A stretch of DNA of 64,000 bases from Planktotalea sp. (GCF_018607995.1 NZ_JABBAL010000034.1:18983-82982); one strand, 5' to 3'; counted from the stretch's first letter, positions 9,738 to 18,962 are shown. The notes: generated by a model from the sequence alone, not told the origin. Translations and numbers: made by a program.

Positions 9738-9765
9738 AGGCTGACACCAGCCTGGGAGTTTTTTG
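9738..9765 (+). terminator. intrinsic terminator after the aminotransferase
   Basis: AGGCTG (9738-9743) and CAGCCT (9748-9753) form a stem with loop ACAC, followed shortly by a six-T run. The T run abuts the ATG of the next, interrupted gene. Confidence 0.7.
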
Positions 9766-9766
9766 T

Positions 9767-10192
9767 ATGAAGCCATTTGTCATCGACGCGTTGATCGCCA
9801 CAATCGCATCTGTTGCCCCACAATTTGCAGCCTCCAAAGAATATAAGTTCAATTGGAAGCGGACAATTTCGTCCGGCACGTTCGATTAAGAAACATTCTT
9901 TTATTGGACCCAACGTGAGCCAGATGGCGTGTGCCGCCAAGACACATCCTTTTCCATCAAAGCAAAGAAAAAGCCCAAAAAGGGCACAGTTCAGTGGTTC
10001 TGGGTCTCCAAAGTACTTCCATCAGGCGATTGCGCAGGCACGCTCGTCAGTGGATATCAGATCATGTACACACCCAAGTGTAAGCCCAAAAAGGACCTCG
10101 TTGTGCTCGAAGTGCGCGGTCTTGATCGTTTAAACGAAGGCCAAGCAGACGTTGATAAAGCACGTATCGAAATCAAGATCCGAAAGCAGTAA
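9767..10192 (+). pseudogene. small exported basic protein interrupted by one in-frame stop
   Basis: The frame opens at the ATG at 9767 with a signal-peptide-like start (MKPFVIDALIATIASV, then AAS). It reads 40 codons to a TAA at 9887-9889 and continues open in the same frame to 10192. The continuation looks like real protein (ETFFYWTQREPDGVC, GYQIMYTPKCKPKK), with cysteines and Lys-rich patches. Removing one stop codon would restore about 141 residues. I do not recognise the family. Either a recent nonsense mutation or a base-call error. Confidence 0.6.
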
Positions 10193-11122
10193 TTACTCTT
10201 CGGCAGGCGCACCGCTTCTTGATCTGTGCGGACCTACAATTGCTGTGAGCGCAAGGATTGCGCCCGACACCGCTGCGATCATGCCTGCAGCGCTGACCGC
10301 ATTATCCGCACCAAGCCAGAGCGGGCCGTAACCTGCCAACACATATCCAATCACGGCTGACAACGTCGCGAACAAAACGCTCCACGCGACCTGTGTGCCA
10401 AGATGATTGGTCATTAGCCGCGCAGCTGCTGGTGGACAAATGAACATCGCAATCACGATAATTGACCCGACTGCATCAAAAGCTGCAACCGCGGCGAGCG
10501 CTGCGACAATGACCAAAGCAAAGCCAAGTGGCCCAGTGCGAATACCCATGCTTTGCGCGAAACTCTCATCGAACGTCGAGAGCTTCAAGGGACGCCAGAA
10601 CACCCATATGAACAGCACTACGACGCTTAAAACGATCAGTAAGCGGGGCAATTCAACGGGAAGATAGGCAAGCGCCTCGACATCAAGCAGCGACGCCCAC
10701 CCTGTTGCATCTAGCCAGATCAGGCTTTCCAAATTCCCAAATAGCGCATGTTCAACGTCCAAATGCACAGCGCTTGTATCTGATTGCTCTAGCAGCAAAA
10801 CACCGCCTGCAAACATCGCAGTAAAGGTCACGCCCATCGCTGCACCCGGCTCGATCCGGCCAAGGCGACGGATCGCTTCGATCATCACCACAGCCACCAC
10901 CGCGGCACTTGCCGCACCAAGCATCATTGGCACTGCGGCAATGACGCCTGTGATCAAGAACGCCACAACGATGCCCGGCAAAACCACATGGCTGATCGCA
11001 TCCCCAATCAAGGCTTGACGCCGCAACAGCAAGAAGTTTCCTGGAAGCGCACAGGCAATCGCAGCCAATGTGCCGATCAACATAGGCGTCAAAGACAGCG
11101 CTACGAATTCTTCACCCATCAT
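10193..11122 (-). CDS. metal ABC transporter permease (ABC-3 family), second subunit
   Basis: A 309-residue membrane protein of the ABC-3 permease family (ZnuB, MntB, SitC/SitD). About eight or nine hydrophobic segments are visible. The motif RRQALIGDAISHVVLPGIVVAF near the N terminus is the family's cytoplasmic coupling region. It overlaps the preceding permease gene by four bases, so the two permeases are made together and probably form a heterodimer. The last gene of the operon. Confidence 0.92.
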   Translation of the reverse strand: MMGEEFVALSLTPMLIGTLAAIACALPGNFLLLRRQALIGDAISHVVLPGIVVAFLITGVIAAVPMMLGAASAAVVAVVMIEAIRRLGRIEPGAAMGVTFTAMFAGGVLLLEQSDTSAVHLDVEHALFGNLESLIWLDATGWASLLDVEALAYLPVELPRLLIVLSVVVLFIWVFWRPLKLSTFDESFAQSMGIRTGPLGFALVIVAALAAVAAFDAVGSIIVIAMFICPPAAARLMTNHLGTQVAWSVLFATLSAVIGYVLAGYGPLWLGADNAVSAAGMIAAVSGAILALTAIVGPHRSRSGAPAEE

Positions 11123-12324
11123 GGCCGCACCCCCTTTGGCGCACCAATCAAGCGATCCAATTCGTTGATCTGATCACCTGTGAGGACCGTTTCGATCTCT
11201 GTCAGCCCATCGTAGAATGTTGCGGCCAATGCGAACTCTTCCCGCGAGCGCGCCATTTGCCAACGGGTTTCATCACGCAACGCCTTGGCCGCGCGCGCTT
11301 TGCCGTCACTGGTCGCAACGCCATCGGCGCGTACAAGTCCAGCGCGACGCAATAGGCGAAGCGTGAGTTTTTCGTAGATCGGTTGGCCTTGCGCGAGGGC
11401 AAGCAACCCTTGACGCACATGGACACGCCTTTGAAAAGAGAGGTGCTTTAGCACTGCTGCAAGAACACCGCGCGCGGGCGCAAACAGGAGCGACAAAGCG
11501 AACATCGCGAAGGAAACAAGAACGATCACAGGACCCGTCGGCAGCGCTGGCGCAATCGCCGACAAGGCCGCACCGAGGTAGCCTGAGACACCGCCAAAGA
11601 TGCCCGCGACCCAGAGCACACCCGTGACTCGTTCGCTCCAAAAGCGTGCAGTGACGGGGGGGATGATCAGCAAGGCCACGATTAGGATAAGTCCGACAAT
11701 CTTGAGGCCCACAACCGTGATCGCCATGACTAGACCCATCATGATCAGATCAAGACGCGGCACGTTCAAACCACTTGACGCCGCGAATTCAGGATCAAAC
11801 GCAACAGCACTTAAAGGTCTGCGAAAAGCGGTAACCGCCAGCAAAACAGTGGCACCGCCAACGGCGATGATTACCGCGTCGGAATAAAGCATGCCGGCGG
11901 TGGAGCCGAGCAAGAAGCCCTCAAGCCCCGCCTGACGACCCTCGCTCATCGTTTGAATAAACGTCAAGAAAACGATGCCAATACCAAAGAAAACAGACAA
12001 CACTGCGCCAATCGCTGCATCTTCTGCTAGCCGTGTGCGCCGGGTCAAAGCACTGATGCACAACAAGCCGATCCACGCAGACGCGGCAGAGCCAAGCATG
12101 AGGCCAAGCAGGCTGCGCCCGTCACCACCCATCGCAACCATCAGAATAAAGGCAAGGCCGACACCCGGCAATGTTGCATGGCTGATCGCATCACTAACCA
12201 AAGCGCGTTTGCGCAAGAAAAGAAAGGTACCTGTGACGCCCGCTGCAACACCCAACAGAGTCGCACCAAGGGTTACGAGCGTAGCGTTATAGCCAAGCTG
12301 AAGCGTTAGGGCCTGCCAAAGCAT
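11119..12324 (-). CDS. metal ABC transporter permease with C-terminal cytoplasmic extension
   Basis: Residues 1 to about 280 form an ABC-3 permease (RKRALVSDAISHATLPGVGLAF; PPVTARFWSERV). Residues about 290-401 form a soluble, charged extension (RRVHVRQGLLALAQGQPIYEKLT...) with a winged-helix-like pattern such as LRLLRRAGLVRADGVATSDGKARAAKAL. Similar DtxR-like extensions are known on some manganese/iron permeases. The extension may sense metal or gate transport, which is an inference. It is followed by a four-base overlap with the second permease. Confidence 0.88.
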   Translation of the reverse strand: MLWQALTLQLGYNATLVTLGATLLGVAAGVTGTFLFLRKRALVSDAISHATLPGVGLAFILMVAMGGDGRSLLGLMLGSAASAWIGLLCISALTRRTRLAEDAAIGAVLSVFFGIGIVFLTFIQTMSEGRQAGLEGFLLGSTAGMLYSDAVIIAVGGATVLLAVTAFRRPLSAVAFDPEFAASSGLNVPRLDLIMMGLVMAITVVGLKIVGLILIVALLIIPPVTARFWSERVTGVLWVAGIFGGVSGYLGAALSAIAPALPTGPVIVLVSFAMFALSLLFAPARGVLAAVLKHLSFQRRVHVRQGLLALAQGQPIYEKLTLRLLRRAGLVRADGVATSDGKARAAKALRDETRWQMARSREEFALAATFYDGLTEIETVLTGDQINELDRLIGAPKGVRP

Positions 12325-12327
12325 GGG

Positions 12328-13131
12328 TTACGTGCCAAGCGCCGTTTGACCAAGTTGACCCATTGCGAGACGACCGCCGTAAGCCTCTTGCAAGGTCTGG
12401 GGCGTGAACGCCTCTTCCACCGTACCTTCGGCAACCCGGGTCGTGTTGATCAGGAAAACGCGGTCGAAATAGTCGGGCACAGTACTCAAATCATGATGCA
12501 CGGCGACGACAGTTTTGCCATCTGCGCGAAGACCTTGCAGAACGTTGATGATGGCTTTCTCCGTTGCTGCATCAACACCCGAAAAGGGTTCATCGAGAAA
12601 GTAAAGATCCGCGTTCTGCGCAAGCGCACGCGCTAAGAAAACGCGTTGCTGTTGACCACCAGAGAGCTGGCCGATTTGACGCTTGGCAAAGTCCTGCATA
12701 TCGACGCGCTCTAGGCACTCCATCGCGCGCGTTTTGTGCGTTCCGCGCAGACGGCCAAGCAGACCCAGCTCACGATAAAGACCCATCAGAACCACATCCA
12801 AAACACGCGTTGGGAAATCCCAATCCACGCTTGCCCGCTGGGGCACATAAGCGATGCGCGCACGGGCGTTTTCAACAGGTTGACCAAAGACAGTCGCAGA
12901 CCCAGCAAGCGGTTTGATCACACCCAAAGCAGCCTTCAAAAGCGTGGATTTTCCCGCGCCATTAGGTCCGATGATCGCTGTCATAGAACCCCTGGGTACC
13001 GTCATATCGACAGAAAACACCGCAGGCTTTTGGCCGTAACTTACGGTCATCGAACGAATGGCAAGCGCTGCATCCGCGCCGTGATCGTCCATGAGTGTTC
13101 CGTTAGATGTCGCCAGTTCAATTGCTGTCAT
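12328..13131 (-). CDS. metal ABC transporter ATP-binding protein
   Basis: The 267-residue ATPase of the importer. Walker A GPNGAGKSTLL, Q-loop region YVPQRASVDWDFP (a sequence typical of Mn/Zn/Fe-chelate importers of this family), signature LSGGQQQR, Walker B DLYFLDEPFSGVD and the switch histidine in VAVHHDLS are intact. The gene lies 3 bases after the binding-protein gene and 3 before the first permease. Mn is favoured over Zn because of the operator type and the permease extension, but sequence does not settle it. Confidence 0.94.
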   Translation of the reverse strand: MTAIELATSNGTLMDDHGADAALAIRSMTVSYGQKPAVFSVDMTVPRGSMTAIIGPNGAGKSTLLKAALGVIKPLAGSATVFGQPVENARARIAYVPQRASVDWDFPTRVLDVVLMGLYRELGLLGRLRGTHKTRAMECLERVDMQDFAKRQIGQLSGGQQQRVFLARALAQNADLYFLDEPFSGVDAATEKAIINVLQGLRADGKTVVAVHHDLSTVPDYFDRVFLINTTRVAEGTVEEAFTPQTLQEAYGGRLAMGQLGQTALGT

Positions 13132-13134
13132 GAT

Positions 13135-14109
13135 CTAGCTTCCCGCCACCAATTTGCCGTTCATGCCACGCTTCGGCACGGTGCCGCCCAGCGCTTGGAC
13201 AATAGTCGTAATATTGTGATCAATCATGCCGATATATGTGGCCTCATAAGTGCCATCAGCGCCCATCGCATCGGAGAACAATTCGCCACCAATTGCGACT
13301 ATGTGATCCTGCGCTGCTGCGCCCTCGATCAACGCACGAATGTTGCGATCCGAGACGGAGCTTTCGACGAATGCCGCGCCAATCTTGCGTTCTACCAGCA
13401 TATCCACGAGGGTCGAAATCCGGTTCAATCCTGCTTCGCTCTCGGTAGAGATACCTTGGATGCCAATCACCTCATATCCGAAGGCGCTGCCAAAATAGCT
13501 AAAGGCGTCATGCGCCGTCAGCAATACACGCGCGCTTTCAGGAACCGTCGCAAGTGCGGTTTCAGCATAAGTTTGAAGATCACGTAATTCAGCTTCGAAT
13601 TCAACCAAATTAGCACCAAATTCATACTCAAAATCAGGGCGCGCATCACTCAAAACGCGGGCAATCTTTTGCGCGACACTGCTCCATAGCTTTGGCACCA
13701 TCCACACGTGCGGGTCAAAACGACCGTCATAATCTGCATGCGAGATAAGCAATTCACGCGGCATCGCATCTGCAACAGGAATAGAGGGCTGGCGACGCGC
13801 GAGTTTCTTTAGAAACTCTTCCATCTGAGCCTCAAGATAAAGACCGTGCCACAACACCAAATCCGCACGCGTCATTGACGTGATATCCGTACGTGTCTGA
13901 CGATACGCATGCGGATCCACACCCGAACCCATCAAAGCACGCACATTTACATGGCTGCCCCCAATGCGACGCGCAGTGTCAGCGATCATTCCTGTTGTCG
14001 CAATAATATCCAATGCGCCAGATGCCAACGAAAATTGTGGCGCGACGCTCGTGCTGGCAAGGATCGTAAGAAAATAGCGGCGATTGTAGGTCATGGAATC
14101 TCTGGACAT
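13135..14109 (-). CDS. metal ABC transporter substrate-binding protein (cluster A-1, ZnuA/MntA type)
   Basis: A 324-residue periplasmic metal-binding protein. Metal ligands are visible in GSGVDPHAYRQT (His), GRFDPHVWM (His), FVESSVSDRN (Glu) and the late acidic position of the family. The N terminus has YNRRYFLTIL, which resembles a twin-arginine signal. Two starts are possible: 14109, or 14094 (MTYNRRYF), the latter with a weak AGAGA upstream. No His-rich loop is present, which argues mildly against a dedicated zinc role. First gene of the operon, behind a 19-base palindrome. Confidence 0.9.
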   Translation of the reverse strand: MSRDSMTYNRRYFLTILASTSVAPQFSLASGALDIIATTGMIADTARRIGGSHVNVRALMGSGVDPHAYRQTRTDITSMTRADLVLWHGLYLEAQMEEFLKKLARRQPSIPVADAMPRELLISHADYDGRFDPHVWMVPKLWSSVAQKIARVLSDARPDFEYEFGANLVEFEAELRDLQTYAETALATVPESARVLLTAHDAFSYFGSAFGYEVIGIQGISTESEAGLNRISTLVDMLVERKIGAAFVESSVSDRNIRALIEGAAAQDHIVAIGGELFSDAMGADGTYEATYIGMIDHNITTIVQALGGTVPKRGMNGKLVAGS

Positions 14110-14149
14110 TTACTATGAATATGAGAGTCGTTCGCAAGAAGTCAATGCA

Positions 14150-14168
14150 ATTGCGAATTACTCGCAAT
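14150..14168 (-). promoter_or_regulatory. Fur-family (Mur/Zur-like) operator in front of the metal importer
   Basis: A perfect inverted repeat, ATTGCGA (14150-14156) and TCGCAAT (14162-14168), with a 5-base AT-rich spacer. It sits 41 bases upstream of the binding-protein ATG. Spacing and TGCGA/TCGCA half-sites resemble Fur-family boxes reported as Mur sites in Alphaproteobacteria. A weaker TTCGCAA half-site lies at about 14131. Repression by metal-loaded regulator is inferred. Confidence 0.65.
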
Positions 14169-14291
14169 AAAGCCGATAAATTTCTGATCAAATGGTCAAA
14201 ATAGTTCTTCTCAACCAATGGGAATACTTGCCAAGCCCCCCCGTGCATGTGACAGGATAAGCAAAACCCCTCTCCTTTGGAGTGACCCGAT

Positions 14292-15281
14292 ATGTCCACA
14301 CACACTGTTCAACCCACGTCCCACTTGCCCCTCACGATTGAACCCAGAAATCCGGGTATGGATCTGGACCTGAGCTGGGTGCGCTCTGTGCAGGCCAACA
14401 CCTCGTCAATTGAGCGGCGCGCCAAAACGTTACCGGGGCGGCGCAGTGTTAAGAAAGACTACCAAGCAGCCTGGTTGCTGCGCGCTATCGAGTGCATTGA
14501 TCTGACAACGCTCTCTGGCGATGACACGGCTGAACGTGTGCGCCGCCTATGCGCCAAAGCGCGCGCACCTTTGCGCAATGACCTAAAGGACGCGCTTGGG
14601 ATCAGCGGCCTGCACACGGGTGCGATCTGCGTGTATCACGATATGATCGAAACGGCCGTAGATGCGCTCGCTGGCTCCGGCATTCCCGTCGCTGCTGTTT
14701 CGACTGGTTTCCCTGCGGGTCTGTCACCGTTCCATCTGCGTGTGGCCGAGATTGAGGAAAGCGTGAAAGTAGGAGCGGCAGAGATCGACATCGTCATTTC
14801 CCGCCGCCATGTTTTGGCAGGTGATTGGCAAGCTCTCTACGATGAGATGCGCGCCTTTCGTGCCGCCTGTGGCGATGCCCATGTGAAGGCGATCCTCGCT
14901 ACAGGCGAGTTGGGTACATTGCGCAATGTTACGCGTGCCTCGCTGATTTGCATGATGGCAGGCGCTGATTTCATCAAAACGTCTACTGGAAAAGAAAGTG
15001 TGAATGCGACCCTTCCTGTCTCGCTCGTGATGATCCGCGCAATCCGCGACTATCATGAACGCACGGGCTTTCGCGTTGGCTACAAACCGGCGGGTGGCAT
15101 TTCCAAGGCCAAAGACGCTCTCGTCTATCTCGCTTTGATGAAAGACGAATTGGGCGATCGCTGGCTGCAACCCGATCTCTTCCGCTTTGGCGCGTCGTCA
15201 CTCCTCAATGATATCGAACGCCAATTAGAACACTACGTCACAGGCGCATATTCCGCCGGCTACCGCCACGCGCTGGCTTGA
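14292..15281 (+). CDS. deoC: deoxyribose-phosphate aldolase
   Basis: Cleaves 2-deoxyribose 5-phosphate to glyceraldehyde 3-phosphate and acetaldehyde in deoxynucleoside breakdown. The 329-residue protein is the long DeoC form. The Schiff-base lysine is in GYKPAGGISKAKDAL, and the family motif DFIKTSTGKESVNATLPV is intact. GGAG precedes the ATG. The aldehyde dehydrogenase gene starts 11 bases after the stop, a sensible partner since the reaction releases acetaldehyde. Confidence 0.95.
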   Translation: MSTHTVQPTSHLPLTIEPRNPGMDLDLSWVRSVQANTSSIERRAKTLPGRRSVKKDYQAAWLLRAIECIDLTTLSGDDTAERVRRLCAKARAPLRNDLKDALGISGLHTGAICVYHDMIETAVDALAGSGIPVAAVSTGFPAGLSPFHLRVAEIEESVKVGAAEIDIVISRRHVLAGDWQALYDEMRAFRAACGDAHVKAILATGELGTLRNVTRASLICMMAGADFIKTSTGKESVNATLPVSLVMIRAIRDYHERTGFRVGYKPAGGISKAKDALVYLALMKDELGDRWLQPDLFRFGASSLLNDIERQLEHYVTGAYSAGYRHALA

Positions 15282-15292
15282 AGGAGACTACC

Positions 15293-17617
15293 ATGACAAT
15301 TTCTGAGCGCCTGAACAAAATGGACTACGGCCCTGCCCCTGAAAGCTCAGCTGAGGCGCTAGCGTGGATCGAAAGTCGCGGCGGCCTTGCAGGGCATTTC
15401 ATTGACGGCACATTCGGCATCCTTCGCGATGATCTGGAGCTGCGCAACCCTGCCACAGGCGCGCGCCTCGCGGGTCTGACCAAAGGCACCGCTGATGAGG
15501 TTGCAAGCGCTGTGAAAGCCGCGCGCCGCGCACAAAGCAAATGGGCCAAAGATGCACCTGCACGGGCGCGTGTACTTTATGCGATTGCGCGTTTGATACA
15601 GAAACATGCGCGTTTGCTTGCGGTGATGGAAACGCTCGACAACGGCAAACCCATCCGCGAGAGCCGCGACATCGATATCCCCTTGGCGATCCGTCACTTC
15701 TACTATCACGCTGGCATGGCGCAGTTGATGGACGAGGAAATGCCTGAGCGCGAAGCACTAGGCGTGTGCGGGCAAATCATCCCTTGGAACTTCCCGCTTT
15801 TGATGCTCGCTTGGAAAATCGCGCCTGCACTAGCGATGGGCAACACCGTTGTGCTGAAACCTGCAGAATATACGACGCTGACAGCGATGATCTTTGCTGA
15901 GATCTGCGTCGAGGCCGGCGTGCCTGCGGGCGTTGTGAACATTGTCACAGGGGATGGGGAAACAGGCCAGCACATCGTTGACGCTGACGTGGATAAAATC
16001 GCCTTTACCGGCTCCACCGCTGTAGGTCGCCGCATACGCGAAGCGACCGCTGGCTCCGGCAAGGCTCTGACTTTAGAGCTGGGCGGGAAGTCGCCCTATA
16101 TCGTGTTTGATGATGCTGATCTGGATAGTGCTGTTGAAGGTCTCGTTGATGCGATCTGGTTCAATCAAGGTCAGGTCTGCTGTGCTGGGTCTCGTTTGCT
16201 GGTACAGGAAAGCGTTGCTGAGCGGTTTTATGCGAAACTCAAACGCCGCATGGATGGCTTGCGCATTGGCGATCCTTTGGACAAATGCATCGACGTTGGC
16301 GCGATTGTTGATCCGGTGCAGCTGGCGCAGATCACTAAGATGGTCAGCGAAAATACTGAGGGCAACACATATCACGCCGCCTGCGAAATGCCGGAAGGTG
16401 GCTGCTTCTACCCACCAACGTTGATCACAGGTCTTTCTCCCTCCGCAACGCTGATGCAGGAAGAAATCTTCGGCCCCGTGCTCTGCGCCACCACCTTCCG
16501 CACTCCAGCGGAAGCGGTACAACTTGCCAACAACACGCGCTATGGGTTGGCTGCGACGGTGTGGAGCGAGAACGTCAATCTCGCGCTCGATGTTGCGCCA
16601 AAACTTGTGGCTGGCGTGGTTTGGGTGAATGCGACGAACCTGTTTGACGCTGCTGCCCCCTTTGGCGGCGTGCGCGAAAGCGGGTTCGGACGCGAAGGTG
16701 GTTGGGAAGGCCTCACCGCCTACTCCAAGCCTAAAGCAAAGCGCAAAGCGCTGGCAAAGATCGAACCTTTTACAGGCAATGACTCTGGTACGGACCCAAT
16801 TGATCGAACGGCCAAGCTTTATATCAATGGTAAACAAGCACGCCCTGATAGCGGCTATTCCAAAGCCGTCTTTTCCAAAAAGGGTGCAAAACTCGGCGAT
16901 ATCTCCCTCGCCAATCGCAAAGACATCCGCAACGCAGTCGAAGCTGCGCAAGCCGCGAAAAACTGGTCCAAAACCACAGGCCACTTACGCGCACAGATCC
17001 TCTATTACATGGCGGAAAACCTCTCCGCTCGCGCAGATGAATTTGCAAAACGCATCGATGCAATGACGGGCAATCGCACTGGCAAAGCCGAGGTCGAAGA
17101 CAGCCTCAACACACTCTTCACATACGCCGCATGGGCAGACAAATGGGACGGTTCAGCGCGCGGCGTTCCAATAAAAGGCATCGCGCTAGCGATGAATGAA
17201 CCCGTCGGTGTTATCGGCGCGCTGTGCAGTGACGACACCCCACTCCTCGGTGCGATCCATACACTTGGAGCTTCCATGGCAATGGGCGACCGCTGCGTTC
17301 TAGTGGCCAGCGATCCCTACCCTCTTGCGGCAACGGACCTGATCCAGGTGCTGGAAACATCCGACGTCCCCGCGGGTGTCGTCAATATCCTAACCGGCAG
17401 CCATACAGACCTCGCGCCCCACCTTGCGGCACATAATGACATCGACGCTGTTTGGAGCTTCTCCTCTAGCGATCTTTCCGCAGTGATCGAACGCAACTCA
17501 ACAGGCAATCTTAAACGCACTTGGGTCAACAACGCGCAAACCTCGACACCAAACACCCACGAGTTCCTAAGCGCTGCAAGCGAGACGAAAACAATTTGGG
17601 TGCCCTACGGCGAATAG
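15293..17617 (+). CDS. tandem aldehyde dehydrogenase (active N-terminal domain, truncated C-terminal domain)
   Basis: A 774-residue protein with two aldehyde dehydrogenase modules. The first (about 30-490) has the complete site: LELGGKSPYIVFDDAD with the general-base Glu and NQGQVCCAGSRLL with the nucleophilic Cys. The second (about 510-774) resembles the cofactor half (PVGVIGALCSDDTPLLG) but ends before a catalytic cysteine region, so it is probably structural. The start at 15293 follows a GAAGGAG site; a TTG at 15278 overlapping deoC is less likely. The probable role is oxidising acetaldehyde made by DeoC to acetate. Confidence 0.92.
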   Translation: MTISERLNKMDYGPAPESSAEALAWIESRGGLAGHFIDGTFGILRDDLELRNPATGARLAGLTKGTADEVASAVKAARRAQSKWAKDAPARARVLYAIARLIQKHARLLAVMETLDNGKPIRESRDIDIPLAIRHFYYHAGMAQLMDEEMPEREALGVCGQIIPWNFPLLMLAWKIAPALAMGNTVVLKPAEYTTLTAMIFAEICVEAGVPAGVVNIVTGDGETGQHIVDADVDKIAFTGSTAVGRRIREATAGSGKALTLELGGKSPYIVFDDADLDSAVEGLVDAIWFNQGQVCCAGSRLLVQESVAERFYAKLKRRMDGLRIGDPLDKCIDVGAIVDPVQLAQITKMVSENTEGNTYHAACEMPEGGCFYPPTLITGLSPSATLMQEEIFGPVLCATTFRTPAEAVQLANNTRYGLAATVWSENVNLALDVAPKLVAGVVWVNATNLFDAAAPFGGVRESGFGREGGWEGLTAYSKPKAKRKALAKIEPFTGNDSGTDPIDRTAKLYINGKQARPDSGYSKAVFSKKGAKLGDISLANRKDIRNAVEAAQAAKNWSKTTGHLRAQILYYMAENLSARADEFAKRIDAMTGNRTGKAEVEDSLNTLFTYAAWADKWDGSARGVPIKGIALAMNEPVGVIGALCSDDTPLLGAIHTLGASMAMGDRCVLVASDPYPLAATDLIQVLETSDVPAGVVNILTGSHTDLAPHLAAHNDIDAVWSFSSSDLSAVIERNSTGNLKRTWVNNAQTSTPNTHEFLSAASETKTIWVPYGE

Positions 17618-17690
17618 TTCCTTCTTTGGTCCAAAAATACCTCGGGGTTTGGGGCAGCGCCCCAACCTGCCCGCCGTTAAGGCGGGTTAA
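17618..17690 (+). repeat. intergenic repeat copy 2 with two hairpins, probable terminator
   Basis: Starts immediately after the TAG of the dehydrogenase gene. TTCCTTCTTTGG then CCAAAAATACCTCGGGG match the layout of the element at 4861. Stem one: TTGGGG (17649-17654) with CCCCAA (17660-17665). Stem two: CCCGCC (17670-17675) with GGCGGG (17681-17686), followed by TTAAA. Confidence 0.6.
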
Positions 17691-17783
17691 ACCTGTGCGC
17701 AGCTCAATTTGACGTACCGTTCCAACTGACAAACCCTCGGCCGAAAAGCATACTCACCCGAAATCACGCCAAGGAGATCCCTC

Positions 17784-18962
17784 ATGTCAGACGATATCGT
17801 TATTCTCGACGGCGCGCGAACGGCAATCGGCACATTTGGCGGCGCACTCGCCAAGACACCGCCTATTGAGTTGGCAACGATCGCCAGCAAAGCCGCACTC
17901 AGCCGCGCTAACGTCAACCCCGCGCAGATCGGCCATGTGGTCTTCGGCCATGTCATCAACACAGAACCGCGCGACATGTACCTCTCCCGTGTCGCCGCTA
18001 TTGATGCGGGCATCCCCGACACAACCCCTGCGATGAACGTCAACCGCCTGTGCGGCTCCGGCGCGCAAGCGATTGTATCTGCGGTTCAATCCCTGATGCT
18101 GGGCGATGCGGACTTCGCACTCGCGGGTGGCGCTGAAAATATGTCACGCTCTCCCTTTGTGATCCCCGATCAACGCTGGGGCGCAAAGATGGGCGATACG
18201 CGCACGCTCGACATGATGCTCGGTGCTTTGAACTGTCCATTTGGTACCGGTCATATGGGTGTCACCGCTGAAAACGTGGCTGCGGAACACGATATTTCGC
18301 GCGCTGCACAAGACGCTTTCGCAATGACTAGCCAAGCCCGCGCGGCCAACGCGATTGAGCAAGGCTATTTCAAAAGCCAGATCACCCCGGTCAAAATCAA
18401 AGTGAAACGCGACATGGTCGATTTCGCTGTTGATGAGCACCCCAAGGCAACCTCTGAAGAAGCGCTCGCAGGGTTGCGCACAGTGTTTCAAAAAGACGGC
18501 ACAGTCACTGCAGGCAATGCTTCTGGCATCAATGATGGTGCTGCTGCGATTGTCATGGCAACCGCTTCCGCTGCTAGCAAAGCTGGTCTCAAACCACGTG
18601 CGCGCGTTTTAGGCTATGCGCATGCAGGCGTGCGACCCGAAGTCATGGGTATCGGTCCTGTTCCTGCGGTAGAAAACCTATTGGCGCGAACAGGTCTCAG
18701 CATCACGGATTTCGATGTAATCGAAAGCAACGAAGCCTTCGCCGCACAGGCACTCGCAGTGAACAAAGGTCTTGGCCTTGATCCTGCAAAAGTGAACCCG
18801 AATGGCGGTGCGATCGCGCTGGGTCATCCGGTCGGTGCAACGGGCGCGTTGATCACCGTAAAAGCCCTTTATGAGCTGGAACGCATCGGCGGCAAACGCG
18901 CACTCATCACCATGTGCATCGGCGGTGGTCAAGGCATCGCGATTGCACTCGAGGCACTCTAG
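17784..18962 (+). CDS. phaA: acetyl-CoA acetyltransferase (thiolase)
   Basis: Condenses two acetyl-CoA to acetoacetyl-CoA, feeding polyhydroxybutyrate or running in the degradative direction. The 392-residue length is normal. The nucleophilic Cys is in MNVNRLCGSGAQAI (about residue 88), the His in GGAIALGHPVGATGA, and the second Cys in TMCIGGGQG. The gene has an AAGGAG site before the ATG. No phaB or phaC is nearby, so atoB would be an equally fair name. Confidence 0.94.
   Translation: MSDDIVILDGARTAIGTFGGALAKTPPIELATIASKAALSRANVNPAQIGHVVFGHVINTEPRDMYLSRVAAIDAGIPDTTPAMNVNRLCGSGAQAIVSAVQSLMLGDADFALAGGAENMSRSPFVIPDQRWGAKMGDTRTLDMMLGALNCPFGTGHMGVTAENVAAEHDISRAAQDAFAMTSQARAANAIEQGYFKSQITPVKIKVKRDMVDFAVDEHPKATSEEALAGLRTVFQKDGTVTAGNASGINDGAAAIVMATASAASKAGLKPRARVLGYAHAGVRPEVMGIGPVPAVENLLARTGLSITDFDVIESNEAFAAQALAVNKGLGLDPAKVNPNGGAIALGHPVGATGALITVKALYELERIGGKRALITMCIGGGQGIAIALEAL

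Noticed and set aside
12736..13587. 283-codon plus-strand frame opposite the metal importer genes
   Set aside because: It lies antisense to an intact ABC ATPase and binding-protein gene with all motifs; composition is that of a shadow frame.
16073..16984. 303-codon minus-strand frame
   Set aside because: Antisense to the aldehyde dehydrogenase gene; no domain and a Cys/Arg-rich shadow composition.
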